Positions 26,390-34,431 of a stretch of 64,000 bases of DNA are shown here, in pieces. Made by a program: the position numbers and the translations under genes. The notes under the pieces were generated by a model. That model did no database searches, was not told the DNA's origin, and saw only the letters and a program-made list of their open reading frames with translations. Position 1 is the first letter of the stretch, and the number at the start of each line of letters is the position of its first letter. Source of the DNA: JALYXV01 sp963733505 (GTDB lineage: Bacteria > Actinomycetota > Acidimicrobiia > Acidimicrobiales > Palsa-688); contig CAVTDW010000004.1 of NCBI GenBank assembly GCA_963733505.1, positions 124,001-188,000 of the forward strand, given 5' to 3'.

Positions 26390-27172
26390 CTAGCTGGGTC
26401 GGTTGATTTGGCTCAATGCCGCCGCCGCGCCACCGTGGATCAGCAGCACGTCGATCACCACGATGAGGAACGTGAAGCCCTGTTCGATCCTGCGGTTGGC
26501 GGCCTCGGCGCCGAGGGCGACGATGCCGCAGGGCACACCCGCCGCCTGGCACGAAGCAAGCACCTTTTGCACGGCCTCCTCGACCTCGGGGTCGTCGGTC
26601 TGCCCCAGCTTGCCCATGCTGCCGGACAAGTCGAGGGCACCGACGAACACCGCATCGAGGCCCTCGACGGCGACGATCGCGTCGATGTTGTCGACGGCCG
26701 TCACGTGCTCGATCTGGGCGATGAACGTCACTTCGTCGTTGGCCGTCTGCAGGTACTCGCCCATGCTGATTCCGTAGGCCTGCGCCCTTCCGAGCCCCGC
26801 ACCGCGCTCGCCCGCCGGGGGGTACTTCATCGCCTGGACCGCGGCCTCGGCCTCGGCCGCGGTGTTGATCAGCGGGACGAGGATCGCGTCGGGACCGATG
26901 TCGAGCGCCCGCTTGATCAGCGTCTTGTCGTTCCACGGCACTCGGATGACCGTGCTGGCGTTCGAGCCGTTGGTGGCCTGGAGCATGGCGACTGCGTCGG
27001 CCAGGGTGATGGCCGTGTGCTCGGTGTCGATCCACAGCCAGTCGAGGCCCACCCGGGACAACATCTCGGTGATCGCCGGGCTGGCGATGGTGATCGTGGC
27101 ACCGAGGCTCACCTTTCCGGCAGCCAAGTCACGCTTCATCCGGTTGGGCGGCCGTTGTCCTGTTGCGTCCAT
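26390..27172 (-). CDS. HpcH/HpaI-family class II aldolase
   Basis: A 260-residue TIM-barrel aldolase of the HpcH/HpaI/citrate-lyase-beta family, which cleaves or forms hydroxy-oxo acids to pyruvate plus an aldehyde with a divalent metal. Likely metal ligands: Glu in A-Q-I-E-H-V and Asp in V-G-A-L-D-L-S. N-terminal pattern G-L-D-W-L-W-I-D-T-E-H is typical of 4-hydroxy-2-oxo-heptanedioate aldolase relatives. ATG 27172 is used, with GGGGGC upstream; the frame extends to 27202. It converges on the DJ-1 gene with a 40-bp gap, so it is on the opposite strand from the rest of the island but probably in the same pathway. Confidence 0.82.
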   Translation of the reverse strand: MDATGQRPPNRMKRDLAAGKVSLGATITIASPAITEMLSRVGLDWLWIDTEHTAITLADAVAMLQATNGSNASTVIRVPWNDKTLIKRALDIGPDAILVPLINTAAEAEAAVQAMKYPPAGERGAGLGRAQAYGISMGEYLQTANDEVTFIAQIEHVTAVDNIDAIVAVEGLDAVFVGALDLSGSMGKLGQTDDPEVEEAVQKVLASCQAAGVPCGIVALGAEAANRRIEQGFTFLIVVIDVLLIHGGAAAALSQINRPS

Positions 27173-27495
27173 TTCTTGCCCCCATCTCGACGTCGAAACC
27201 ATCGGTCACCTTAGTGCTGCTGGTTCGATTCGGGCCGTCCGCCCGCGCTTGAGCCTGCCGCCGTACATGCTGCAAACCGCACAAATGCCCTCGTTTGCAT
27301 TCGTTTCGCTTCGTTTGGCTCGAATCCCTTGACAGAGTCGGATCGGGCGCGGATGCTGAGTGCTCGGATCGCTACACTCCGCGGGGGGCAGGGCCGGCGC
27401 GGCCGGCGGGCAGCAACCCATCACCCTCGGAGCGCACTGTCGTGCTGCGACCAGTCTGGCAACGCCAAAATCACATGAATGAAGAGGGGAAACGT
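27173..27495. other. divergent intergenic region: HpaI-like gene and the DJ-1/XDH operon
   Basis: No gene is supported here. It holds an AT-richer stretch (about 27284-27335) with a TTGACA at 27328-27333 and a TACACT at 27372-27377; the 38-bp spacing is too wide for one standard promoter, so they would be parts of two or none. A perfect GCCGGC-GCG-GCCGGC inverted repeat lies near 27394-27408. The plus-strand operon beginning at 27496 must be driven from here. Confidence 0.4.
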
Positions 27496-28254
27496 ATGAG
27501 CAAGAAAGTCTTGATTCTGGCTTCCAACTACGGGCTGTGGGCTGAGGAGCTCCAGGGCCCCTGGGATGCGCTGACCAAAGCCGGCCACGAGCTGACACTC
27601 GCGACCAGAATGGGCAAAACACCACTGCCGCTGCTGTTCAGCGAAGACGCGGATTTCGTCGATCCGCAGCAAGGTGCCAAGGTCAATACACCCGAGGTCG
27701 TCGCCCGAGTCAAGGAACTATACGCGTCGGGCGATTGGGACCATCCCATCAAAATCGCCGACGCCAATATGGATGACTACGACGTCCTAGTACTCGTCGG
27801 TGGGCCGGGTGCGCCCCTTGATATCACCGGCAACCCGGCGGTGCACCGGCTGGCCGAGAAGGCGTTCACCGACGACAAGATCATCGGTGCCATGTGCTAC
27901 GCCATCGGTGCCCTCGTGTGGGCGCGGGTCCCCGACAACCACGGCAAGAGCGTGCTCTGGGGCAAGACCGTCGTCGCCCACCCACGCGAGTGGGATTTCA
28001 CCGGGGACCTCCCCTACCCACTGGTCGGTACCACCCCGGACAACCCCGGCACCGACATCATGACACCGGGGTTCGTGTATCCCCTTGCCGTTATCGTGGA
28101 AGACGCGGTTGGGCCTGACGGAACGGTCGTCTCCGACCCCCACACGACCCGCGAGGCGCCTGGCGTCATCTACGACCATCCGTTCGTCACGGGCCTGTCG
28201 GTCGAGTCGTCGTCCGCCTTCGGCTACAAGCTGGCCGCAGTTCTCGCCGACTAG
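27496..28254 (+). CDS. DJ-1/PfpI-family protein
   Basis: A 252-residue DJ-1/PfpI-fold protein, first gene of the SnoaL/XDH operon. Nucleophile-elbow Cys134 in G-A-M-C-Y-A-I-G-A-L, after the strand V-L-V-L-V-G-G-P-G. The N-terminus (N-Y-G-L-W-A-E-E-L-Q-G-P-W) resembles the DJ-1 protein at 15806-16660. ATG 27496 is chosen because GAGGGGAAA lies at the right distance; the frame is open upstream to 27295 but that part is unlike any protein. A SnoaL-like gene starts 17 bases after its stop. Substrate unknown. Confidence 0.82.
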   Translation: MSKKVLILASNYGLWAEELQGPWDALTKAGHELTLATRMGKTPLPLLFSEDADFVDPQQGAKVNTPEVVARVKELYASGDWDHPIKIADANMDDYDVLVLVGGPGAPLDITGNPAVHRLAEKAFTDDKIIGAMCYAIGALVWARVPDNHGKSVLWGKTVVAHPREWDFTGDLPYPLVGTTPDNPGTDIMTPGFVYPLAVIVEDAVGPDGTVVSDPHTTREAPGVIYDHPFVTGLSVESSSAFGYKLAAVLAD

Positions 28255-28271
28255 AAGGAGACACGCTTTCC

Positions 28272-28625
28272 ATGAGCAATATCGATCAGGAATCGCCGCA
28301 GTGGAAGTTCTATATCAAGCATGTCCAGTGGTTCTTGGACAACGACGTCGAGGGTTTGGTCGAGAACGACTACACCGACGATGCCGTCCTGCTGGCGGGT
28401 GAGTTTTCGGTGAAGGGACACGACGCCCTGAAGGCGGCTTTCTCGCAATATCTCCAGATGGTCGGTCCCTTCACCGTCCGGTCTACGGACAAGTTCAACA
28501 CCATCGACGACGCCATCATGCTGGAGGCGATCCTCGACACGACGAATGCCGGTGAGCGGAAGGTCTGGGACGCATTCATCATGCGGGACGGAAAGATCTC
28601 CCATCACATCACCGGCGTCAGGTAG
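28272..28625 (+). CDS. SnoaL/NTF2-like protein
   Basis: A 117-residue alpha+beta cone-fold protein (SnoaL_2/NTF2-like), a scaffold used for isomerases, cyclases, hydratases and dehydratases. Helical N-terminus (about 10-35), then the curved beta sheet ending W-D-A-F-I-M-R-D-G-K-I-S-H-H-I, a usual SnoaL ending. AAGGAG lies 12 bases before ATG. It ends eight bases before the XDH-like gene and is similar to the protein at 32478-32870 (Y-T-D-D-A-x-L; R-D-G-K-I). Reaction unknown. Confidence 0.75.
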   Translation: MSNIDQESPQWKFYIKHVQWFLDNDVEGLVENDYTDDAVLLAGEFSVKGHDALKAAFSQYLQMVGPFTVRSTDKFNTIDDAIMLEAILDTTNAGERKVWDAFIMRDGKISHHITGVR

Positions 28626-28633
28626 GTCTTAGG

Positions 28634-31609
28634 GTGGATCGCACCCTGACACTCAACGGCGCCGAGGTTCACTTCGACGTCGAACCCCGAACCCTCCTGG
28701 TCGATCTGATCCGGGAGGAGTTCGGGTGCACGGGGACCAAGGTCGGTTGCGAGACCGGCGAGTGTGGTGCCTGCACCGTCTTGCTCAACGGCAAGGCGGT
28801 CAAGAGTTGCATGGTCCTCGCCGCCCAGGCCGACGGTGTCACGGTGACGACCGTCGAGGGACTGGGCGAGGCGGGCTCGCTGACGGCCGTACAGGACGCC
28901 ATGTGGGAGGAGCACGCGGTCCAGGACGGGTTCACGGCACCGGGGCTCGTGATGTCGGTGACCGACCTCCTTTCGCGCAATCCCGACCCCACCGAAGCCG
29001 AGATCCGCAGCTGGCTCGACGGCAACTTGGAGCGGGTCACCGGCTACCACAACGTGGTGGCGGCGGTTGAGTCGGCGGCGCGCAAACGCAAGCAGAGCGA
29101 CTCGTGGAAGATCGAGCCCGAAGTGGTGACAGGCGAGATGGTCGGCGCCAGCATTCGGCCGACCGAAGCCCCGGCCATGCTGCGGGGCGAGACCGACTAC
29201 ATCAGCGATGTCTCGTTGCCCGACATGGTGCACGCCGCGATCCTGCGCAGCCCCCATGGCCACGCCCAGATCAACAGCATCGATACCACCGCCGCGGCCG
29301 CGATGCCGGGTGTGATCCGGGTGTTCACCGGCGCCGACGTCCAGGCTATGCCGCTTCCGGTCATCTGGGTTCCGCCTGACGTGGAGAGCCATTGGCCACC
29401 GCATCCGTCAGGGATGGTGCCGGGCGGGCAATCGCTCCTCGTCACCGACAGGGTCCGCTTCGTCGGAGACCAGGTCGCAGTCGTCGTCGCGGAGACGCGC
29501 CAGCAGGCGGCCGATGCCGTCGAGGCCATCCAGGTCGACTACGAGGTGCTGCCCGCGGTCACCACCGCCGAGGAGGCGCTGAAGCGCACCGCCCCCCAGC
29601 TGCATGACACGGTGCCCGGGAATCTGTGCATGAGCGCACCGATCGGGGACAAGGCTGCCGCCGACGAAGCCATTGCCGCAGCCGAAGTGGTCGTCACCGA
29701 GACGATCCGCAACCAACGGATGATGGCCAACACGGTAGAGGCCCGAGGGGCCGTCGGCTCCTACGACGCCTCGACGGGCGACTACACGCTGTGGACCAAC
29801 GTGCAGCCTGTGCATCCCATCCGCCTGTTGATTGCCCTCTACGTGCTCGGCGTGCCCTACAACAAGGTCCGAGTCATTGCGCCCGCCATCGGGAGCAGCC
29901 TGGGCGCCAAGGGCTACCTCTTCGCCGATGGGCCGTTGGTGTTGTGGCTCTCAAAGGCGGTCGGGCGCCCCGTGAAATGGTTGGACACCCGGTCGAGTAA
30001 CGCCCGGTCGACCCCCCATGGCCGGGACCTGATCGCGCACGCCACCCTCGCCGGTAATCAGGACGGAAAGATCACGGCGCTATCAGTTCAAGGCTTTACC
30101 AACCTGGGCGCCTACCCCGTGATCAACGCCCCGGGCAGCCCGCGCACCCTGATCGGCCAGAGCGTCACCGGTGCGTACGCAATCGCACACCCGTACTACG
30201 AAGCCAACCTGGTGTTCACCAACACCAGCCCGACCGGCCCCATCCGGGGATCGGGACGGGCTGAGGCGATCTACCTCATCGAGAGGATGGTCGACCTCTT
30301 CGCCCGCAAGATCGGGATGGATCCGGCTGACGTCCGTCGGATGAACATGGTGAAGCCCGACCAGTTCCCCTACGACAATCACCTCGGGTGGTTGTACGAC
30401 TCGGGCGACTACCCGGCCGCGCTCGACAAGGCGCTGGAGCTGATCGGCTACGGAGATCTCGACGCCCGGCGGGCCGACGCCCGGGCACGAGGCAAGCGCC
30501 TCGGCGTCGGCATCGGGTCCTTCGTCGCTGCGGCCGGGGTCGGGCCCTCGGCCAAGATGGGCTCGAAGGGCCTCGTGAGCGGCACCTGGGGTAGCGCATA
30601 CATCGGTGTCGAGCCGAGCGGGGAGGTGTCGGTGACCACCGGGGCCCAACCCCACGGCCAGTCCCAGGTCACCACCTTCGCCCAGATCGTCGCCCAGGAG
30701 CTGGGTGTTCCGCTCGAGGCGATCACCGTCAAGCACTCCGACTCGCAGAGCGCCCTGTATTTCAGCCAGGCCAGCTACGGCAGCCGGTCACTCAGCGTCG
30801 AAGGCGTTGCGGTGTACAACGCGTGCCAGCTCATCAAGGAGAAGGCCCGCCAGCACGCCGCCCATCTGTTCCACTGCCCGGTGGAGGCAGTCGAGTACGG
30901 GCCGGCGAAGGTGTTCGCCACGTTCGCTCCTGACCAGGCCGTCATGACCCTGCAGCAGATCGCGTTCACGTTGTGGCTGGGTTGGGACTTGGCCGAAGGC
31001 ATGACACCGGGGTTGGAGGCGAAGGGCTACTTCGATCCGCCCGAGTTCAACTACCCCTACGGTACGCACGTTGCCCTCGTCGAGGTAGACGAGGGCACAG
31101 GCCAGGTCGAGCTCATTCGCTACGTGGCGGTCAACGACTTCGGGACGGTCGTCAACCCCAAGGTGGTCGACGCCCAGTGCCACGGAAACATCGCCCTGGG
31201 CGTGGGCCAGGCGCTCTACGAAGAGGTCCGTTACGACCCGACAGGCAGACTGCTGACCGATAGCTACTCGACCTATCCGATCGTCCGGGCATCGGAGTTG
31301 CCGAGCTTCGAACTTTTCCGCACGGTAACGCCGACGCCCCATAACCCACTTGGTGCAAAGGGAGTGGGCGACGTCAGCAACCCGCCGGTCGCTCCCGCGG
31401 TGGTCAACGCAGTGTGCAACGCCTTGGAGGATCTCGGGATCACCACACTCGACATGCCGCTACAGCCACACAGGATCTGGCGTGCCATGTCGTCGGCCTT
31501 GGCTTCGGCGGGTTCGGGTGCCGGTGCCGGTGGTGCGGCGGCCGCCGGTGGTGCGGCGGGCGCTGGTGCCGGTGGTGCGGCGAGCGAGCCGGCGGGAGCG
31601 GCATCGTGA
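28634..31609 (+). CDS. xanthine-dehydrogenase-family oxidoreductase: fused [2Fe-2S] and molybdopterin subunits, atypical
   Basis: A 991-residue fusion of the small Fe-S and large Mo subunits. The plant-type [2Fe-2S] ligands Cys39, 44, 47 and 59 are present. In the following helical Fe-S domain the fold is clear (Q-D-G-F-T-A-P-G-L-V-M-S; G-N-L-E-R-V-T-G-Y), but all four Cys ligands are replaced: Asp98, Thr101, Glu133, Val135. The Mo domain (about 165-960) has T-G-A-Q-P-H-G-Q-S and R-G-S-G-R-A-E-A, yet the motif G-A-K-G-V-G-E ends in Asp913 instead of catalytic Glu. A Gly/Ala-rich tail closes the protein. The FAD-subunit gene overlaps its stop (GTGA). Probably a hydroxylase-fold enzyme with altered electron transfer, or a derived function. 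Confidence 0.85.
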   Translation: MDRTLTLNGAEVHFDVEPRTLLVDLIREEFGCTGTKVGCETGECGACTVLLNGKAVKSCMVLAAQADGVTVTTVEGLGEAGSLTAVQDAMWEEHAVQDGFTAPGLVMSVTDLLSRNPDPTEAEIRSWLDGNLERVTGYHNVVAAVESAARKRKQSDSWKIEPEVVTGEMVGASIRPTEAPAMLRGETDYISDVSLPDMVHAAILRSPHGHAQINSIDTTAAAAMPGVIRVFTGADVQAMPLPVIWVPPDVESHWPPHPSGMVPGGQSLLVTDRVRFVGDQVAVVVAETRQQAADAVEAIQVDYEVLPAVTTAEEALKRTAPQLHDTVPGNLCMSAPIGDKAAADEAIAAAEVVVTETIRNQRMMANTVEARGAVGSYDASTGDYTLWTNVQPVHPIRLLIALYVLGVPYNKVRVIAPAIGSSLGAKGYLFADGPLVLWLSKAVGRPVKWLDTRSSNARSTPHGRDLIAHATLAGNQDGKITALSVQGFTNLGAYPVINAPGSPRTLIGQSVTGAYAIAHPYYEANLVFTNTSPTGPIRGSGRAEAIYLIERMVDLFARKIGMDPADVRRMNMVKPDQFPYDNHLGWLYDSGDYPAALDKALELIGYGDLDARRADARARGKRLGVGIGSFVAAAGVGPSAKMGSKGLVSGTWGSAYIGVEPSGEVSVTTGAQPHGQSQVTTFAQIVAQELGVPLEAITVKHSDSQSALYFSQASYGSRSLSVEGVAVYNACQLIKEKARQHAAHLFHCPVEAVEYGPAKVFATFAPDQAVMTLQQIAFTLWLGWDLAEGMTPGLEAKGYFDPPEFNYPYGTHVALVEVDEGTGQVELIRYVAVNDFGTVVNPKVVDAQCHGNIALGVGQALYEEVRYDPTGRLLTDSYSTYPIVRASELPSFELFRTVTPTPHNPLGAKGVGDVSNPPVAPAVVNAVCNALEDLGITTLDMPLQPHRIWRAMSSALASAGSGAGAGGAAAAGGAAGAGAGGAASEPAGAAS

Positions 31610-32481
31610 TTCCCTCGAAGTTCGACTACGCGGCTCCCGACAGCCTGGCCGACACCGTGAGCCAGTTGGCCAACGGCGCCGACGCCCATGTACTCGCCGG
31701 TGGGCAAGGCCTGGTGCCCGACCTCACAACCCGCGAGATGACCGCCGGGCTTCTCGTCGACCTACGCAATGTGCCTGACCTCGGCGGCATCGTCGCCCAG
31801 GATGCGGGCGTCCGGATCGGCGCCATGGTCACGCTGGACGAGTTGGCGACGAGCCAGCTGATCGGTGGAAGCGAAACGGCGCTCACCGACTGCCTCGCCG
31901 CCTTTGGTGACCCCCAGGTCCGCAATCGGGCGACCATCGGTGGGGCCCTGGCGCACGCTCACCAGGGTGTGGACCTCCCGGCGGTGGCCGTGGCCCTTGA
32001 CGCTTCGGTTGGTGTGTTCGGCGCCGACGGGGGGCGGACCGTCCCGGCCGGCGAGCTGTTCGATGGCATCGGCACAGCGCTCGGCCCCGCTGACGTGATC
32101 ACTTCAGTCGAGCTGCCTGCTCCCGCCACGCGCGCCGGCAGCGCCTACGAGAAGGTGCGCAACCCGGGCAGCAGCTACGCCATCTGCGGGGTGGCGGTGT
32201 CTGTCTCGCTCACCGCCGAAGCAACGATCGACTCCGCCCGGGTGGTCATCGCCGGAGCAACGTCGGCCGCGGTTCGGCTCCCGAAAGTCGAGGCGGCGCT
32301 AGCGGGCCAGGCGGCCACCGACGAAACCTTCGCGGCCGCGGCCGGTCAACTTGGCGAGGAAGGGCTCAGCTTTCCCACCGACCTGGCGGCGCCCGCGGAC
32401 TATCGAGCCCACCTGGCCGAGGTCCTCATCCCCCGGGCGTTGTCCCGGGCAACCGATCGCACGAGGAAGGTCAGCTCATGA
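31606..32481 (+). CDS. FAD-binding subunit of the xanthine-dehydrogenase/CO-dehydrogenase family
   Basis: A 291-residue medium subunit, CoxM type, that passes electrons from the Fe-S clusters to FAD. FAD contacts: V-L-A-G-G-Q-G-L-V-P near 29-38 and T-I-G-G-A-L-A-H-A near 111-119; a C-terminal CO_deh_flav_C domain follows from about 180. GTG 31606 overlaps the upstream stop and the next SnoaL gene starts inside this stop (ATGA), so it is translationally coupled on both sides. Its presence implies the partner still does redox work despite the missing cluster. Confidence 0.87.
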   Translation: MIPSKFDYAAPDSLADTVSQLANGADAHVLAGGQGLVPDLTTREMTAGLLVDLRNVPDLGGIVAQDAGVRIGAMVTLDELATSQLIGGSETALTDCLAAFGDPQVRNRATIGGALAHAHQGVDLPAVAVALDASVGVFGADGGRTVPAGELFDGIGTALGPADVITSVELPAPATRAGSAYEKVRNPGSSYAICGVAVSVSLTAEATIDSARVVIAGATSAAVRLPKVEAALAGQAATDETFAAAAGQLGEEGLSFPTDLAAPADYRAHLAEVLIPRALSRATDRTRKVSS

Positions 32482-32870
32482 AAAACATCCCCGATTCGCC
32501 CCTGGGCCGCATGTACCGGGAGCACATCCAGCACATCCTTGACAAGGACATCGAGCCCCTCCTCGACCAGTACACCGATGATGCCCTCTTGATCAGCAGC
32601 TTTACCAAGAAGCCGCTGTACTACCGGGGTCGGGACGAGTTGCGCGAGCACATGCAGGGCATCCTCGGAATCGACGGCCTCGAAACGGATATCGCGTTCT
32701 GGGCCGAAACCGAGGACCCGCAGACACTCATGATCGTCGAAGACATCACCATGACAACTTCCGACGGGGACGCAAAAATGCGCTTCGCCGACAGCTGGGT
32801 CCTGCGGGATGGGAAAATCGCCATTCACTTCGCCGGCATGACGCAGTACCCCGACGGATCCGTCGCCTGA
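32478..32870 (+). CDS. SnoaL/NTF2-like protein
   Basis: A 130-residue SnoaL-like cone-fold protein. Pattern Y-T-D-D-A-L-L-I near 32-39 and C-terminal V-L-R-D-G-K-I-A-I-H parallel the protein at 28272, so these two are closest to each other and bracket the oxidoreductase genes. Coupled to the FAD subunit by an ATGA overlap. Likely acts on a substrate or product of that enzyme; the reaction is unknown. Confidence 0.75.
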   Translation: MKNIPDSPLGRMYREHIQHILDKDIEPLLDQYTDDALLISSFTKKPLYYRGRDELREHMQGILGIDGLETDIAFWAETEDPQTLMIVEDITMTTSDGDAKMRFADSWVLRDGKIAIHFAGMTQYPDGSVA

Positions 32871-32960
32871 CACGGTCCAACCGGCGGGCAGCGGACAAGC
32901 AGATCACCTACCGATCATCCAAGATGACCTACAACCGGGTTCGACAAAGAGGAGGCAATC

Positions 32961-33449
32961 GTGTCACTGGACGCAGCCGAAATTGAGAAGTTTATTTTCG
33001 AGTTCTACTCAAAAGCGGACAACAGCGCGCCGCTGGTGTGGTTCCTGCCGTACATCGACGAATCCATGCACATGGTGTGGACGCCGACTTGTCAGTTCGA
33101 CGGCAAGGCCGGTTTCGAGGAGTTCTACCGCTGCCTCACGGGCAACCTGTTCGACCGGGTGCACGAGGTGTACGACATCAAGATCGACGTCGACGGTGAC
33201 ACCGCCAAGGTCACTTTTACCATCCACCTGACTGCCAAGGTCTGGTCGCCGCCGCTGCCGAAGAGCATCCATGCCGAGAACCATGCCAACTTCGCGTGGG
33301 AGATGAAGCGGGATCCCGATACCGGCACCGCCGTGATCACGTCCTACCTGCTCACGGGGGTCAGCTTCCCCGAGGGGAGCATCATCGTGGACGCCGACAA
33401 GGTCTTCCAGTACCAGAAGTTCATGTACGGCCCCTGGGGCTTTCCGTAA
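32961..33449 (+). CDS. SnoaL/NTF2-like protein
   Basis: A 162-residue protein with an NTF2/SnoaL-like profile: an N-terminal helix, aromatic-rich core (W-F-L-P-Y-I-D; F-A-W-E-M-K), and long antiparallel strands around V-Y-D-I-K-I-D-V-D-G-D-T-A-K-V-T-F. GTG 32961 has a strong AGGAGG nine bases upstream, after a 90-bp gap, so it may be a separately boosted start in the same operon. More divergent than its neighbours and related in outline to the protein at 44654-45103. Function unknown. Confidence 0.6.
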   Translation: MSLDAAEIEKFIFEFYSKADNSAPLVWFLPYIDESMHMVWTPTCQFDGKAGFEEFYRCLTGNLFDRVHEVYDIKIDVDGDTAKVTFTIHLTAKVWSPPLPKSIHAENHANFAWEMKRDPDTGTAVITSYLLTGVSFPEGSIIVDADKVFQYQKFMYGPWGFP

Positions 33450-33462
33450 AGGCCCGGGACAG

Positions 33463-33885
33463 GTGACCGCAGAGGAGAATCAGGCCCTCGTCCATCGTTG
33501 GGCCGACGCCGTCAACTCAGGTGACATCGACGTCGCGGTGGAGTGCCTGGCGGATGACTACGCCGGGTACTTCACCGGGATGGCGGAACCAGTGCGAGGC
33601 CGCGAGGGCTTCAAGCAGATGTACATGTACTTCATCAAGCCGTCGTTTCCCGACCAGCACATCACCATCGAGGTGGACTTCGCGACCGACGACAAGGTGG
33701 CTGCCCAGACCTCTTGGACCGCCACGCATCAGGGCGACTTCATGGGAATCCCCCCGACGGGGAGGACGGTGGTAGTCCCCGGGACAGGAATCTTCCGGAT
33801 CGCTGACGGCAAGATCGCCGAGGAATGGATGCAGGAGGATTTCTTGGGGATCTACCAGCAGCTCACCCAGGGACAGGGAGGCTGA
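33463..33885 (+). CDS. SnoaL-type ester cyclase/polyketide-cyclase-like protein
   Basis: A 140-residue SnoaL-like protein of the ester-cyclase type: W-A-D-A-V-N-S-G-D near 13-21, D-Y-A-G-Y-F near 33-38, then F-P-D-Q-H-I-T-I-E and the ending I-A-D-G-K-I-A-E-E-W. These match polyketide-cyclase-like SnoaL proteins. GTG start 13 bases after the previous stop; a close paralogue begins two bases after its own stop. Substrate unknown. Confidence 0.8.
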   Translation: MTAEENQALVHRWADAVNSGDIDVAVECLADDYAGYFTGMAEPVRGREGFKQMYMYFIKPSFPDQHITIEVDFATDDKVAAQTSWTATHQGDFMGIPPTGRTVVVPGTGIFRIADGKIAEEWMQEDFLGIYQQLTQGQGG

Positions 33886-33886
33886 C

Positions 33887-34309
33887 ATGTCCGAAGCCGA
33901 CAACCTGGCCACCTTCCGACGCTACGTCGACGAGGTCTTCAACGCCGGCAACCTTGCCGTGGTCGACGAGATCTTCGCGCCTGACTACCACTCCCATCAC
34001 AACGACCCGGTGGCTCTGCCACCAGGGCCCGAGGGCGTGAAGCAGTTCGTCGCCGCCACGCGCGACGGCTTTCCCGATCTGACCATGACCCTGGACGACT
34101 CCTTCGGAAGCGGGGACATGATCGCGTCGCGGTGGACGTTGCGTGGGACCAACTCGAACACGTGGTTCGGCAACCCCGCCACCGACAAATTCGCCGACTG
34201 GGCGGGTGTGGTGATCAGCCGGTTCGAGAACGGCAAAATCGCCGAGGAATGGTTCAACTTCGACCAGCTCCGCTTGTTGCAGATGCTCGGAATCATCCCA
34301 AGCCAGTAA
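33887..34309 (+). CDS. SnoaL-type ester cyclase/polyketide-cyclase-like protein
   Basis: A 140-residue SnoaL-like protein, a tandem paralogue of the preceding gene: F-N-A-G-N-L near 18-23, D-Y-H-S-H-H, G-F-P-D-L-T-M-T-L-D and the ending F-E-N-G-K-I-A-E-E-W. Start ATG two bases after the upstream stop. Last gene of the operon that began at 27496; a hairpin follows at 34335. Confidence 0.82.
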   Translation: MSEADNLATFRRYVDEVFNAGNLAVVDEIFAPDYHSHHNDPVALPPGPEGVKQFVAATRDGFPDLTMTLDDSFGSGDMIASRWTLRGTNSNTWFGNPATDKFADWAGVVISRFENGKIAEEWFNFDQLRLLQMLGIIPSQ

Positions 34310-34334
34310 GCGAGCGCACTTCGCGGGCGTACCC

Positions 34335-34373
34335 GGGCCTGGAACGATCCTCTCGGAGGCTTGTTCCGGGCCC
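34335..34373 (+). terminator. hairpin terminator after the SnoaL operon
   Basis: Arms GGGCCTGGAAC and GTTCCGGGCCC (one wobble) enclose a 17-base loop with its own CCTC/GAGG stem. Lies between convergent genes and may act in both directions; no T-tract. Confidence 0.65.
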
Positions 34374-34431
34374 GCGGTCGCGTGCGATCGGGGCTGGGGC
34401 GGGGCTGGGCGGGCGGTGCGGGGCTGGGCGG

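Noticed and set aside
27328..27377. TTGACA and TACACT as one sigma-70-type promoter
   Set aside because: The 38-bp spacing is about twice the functional distance.
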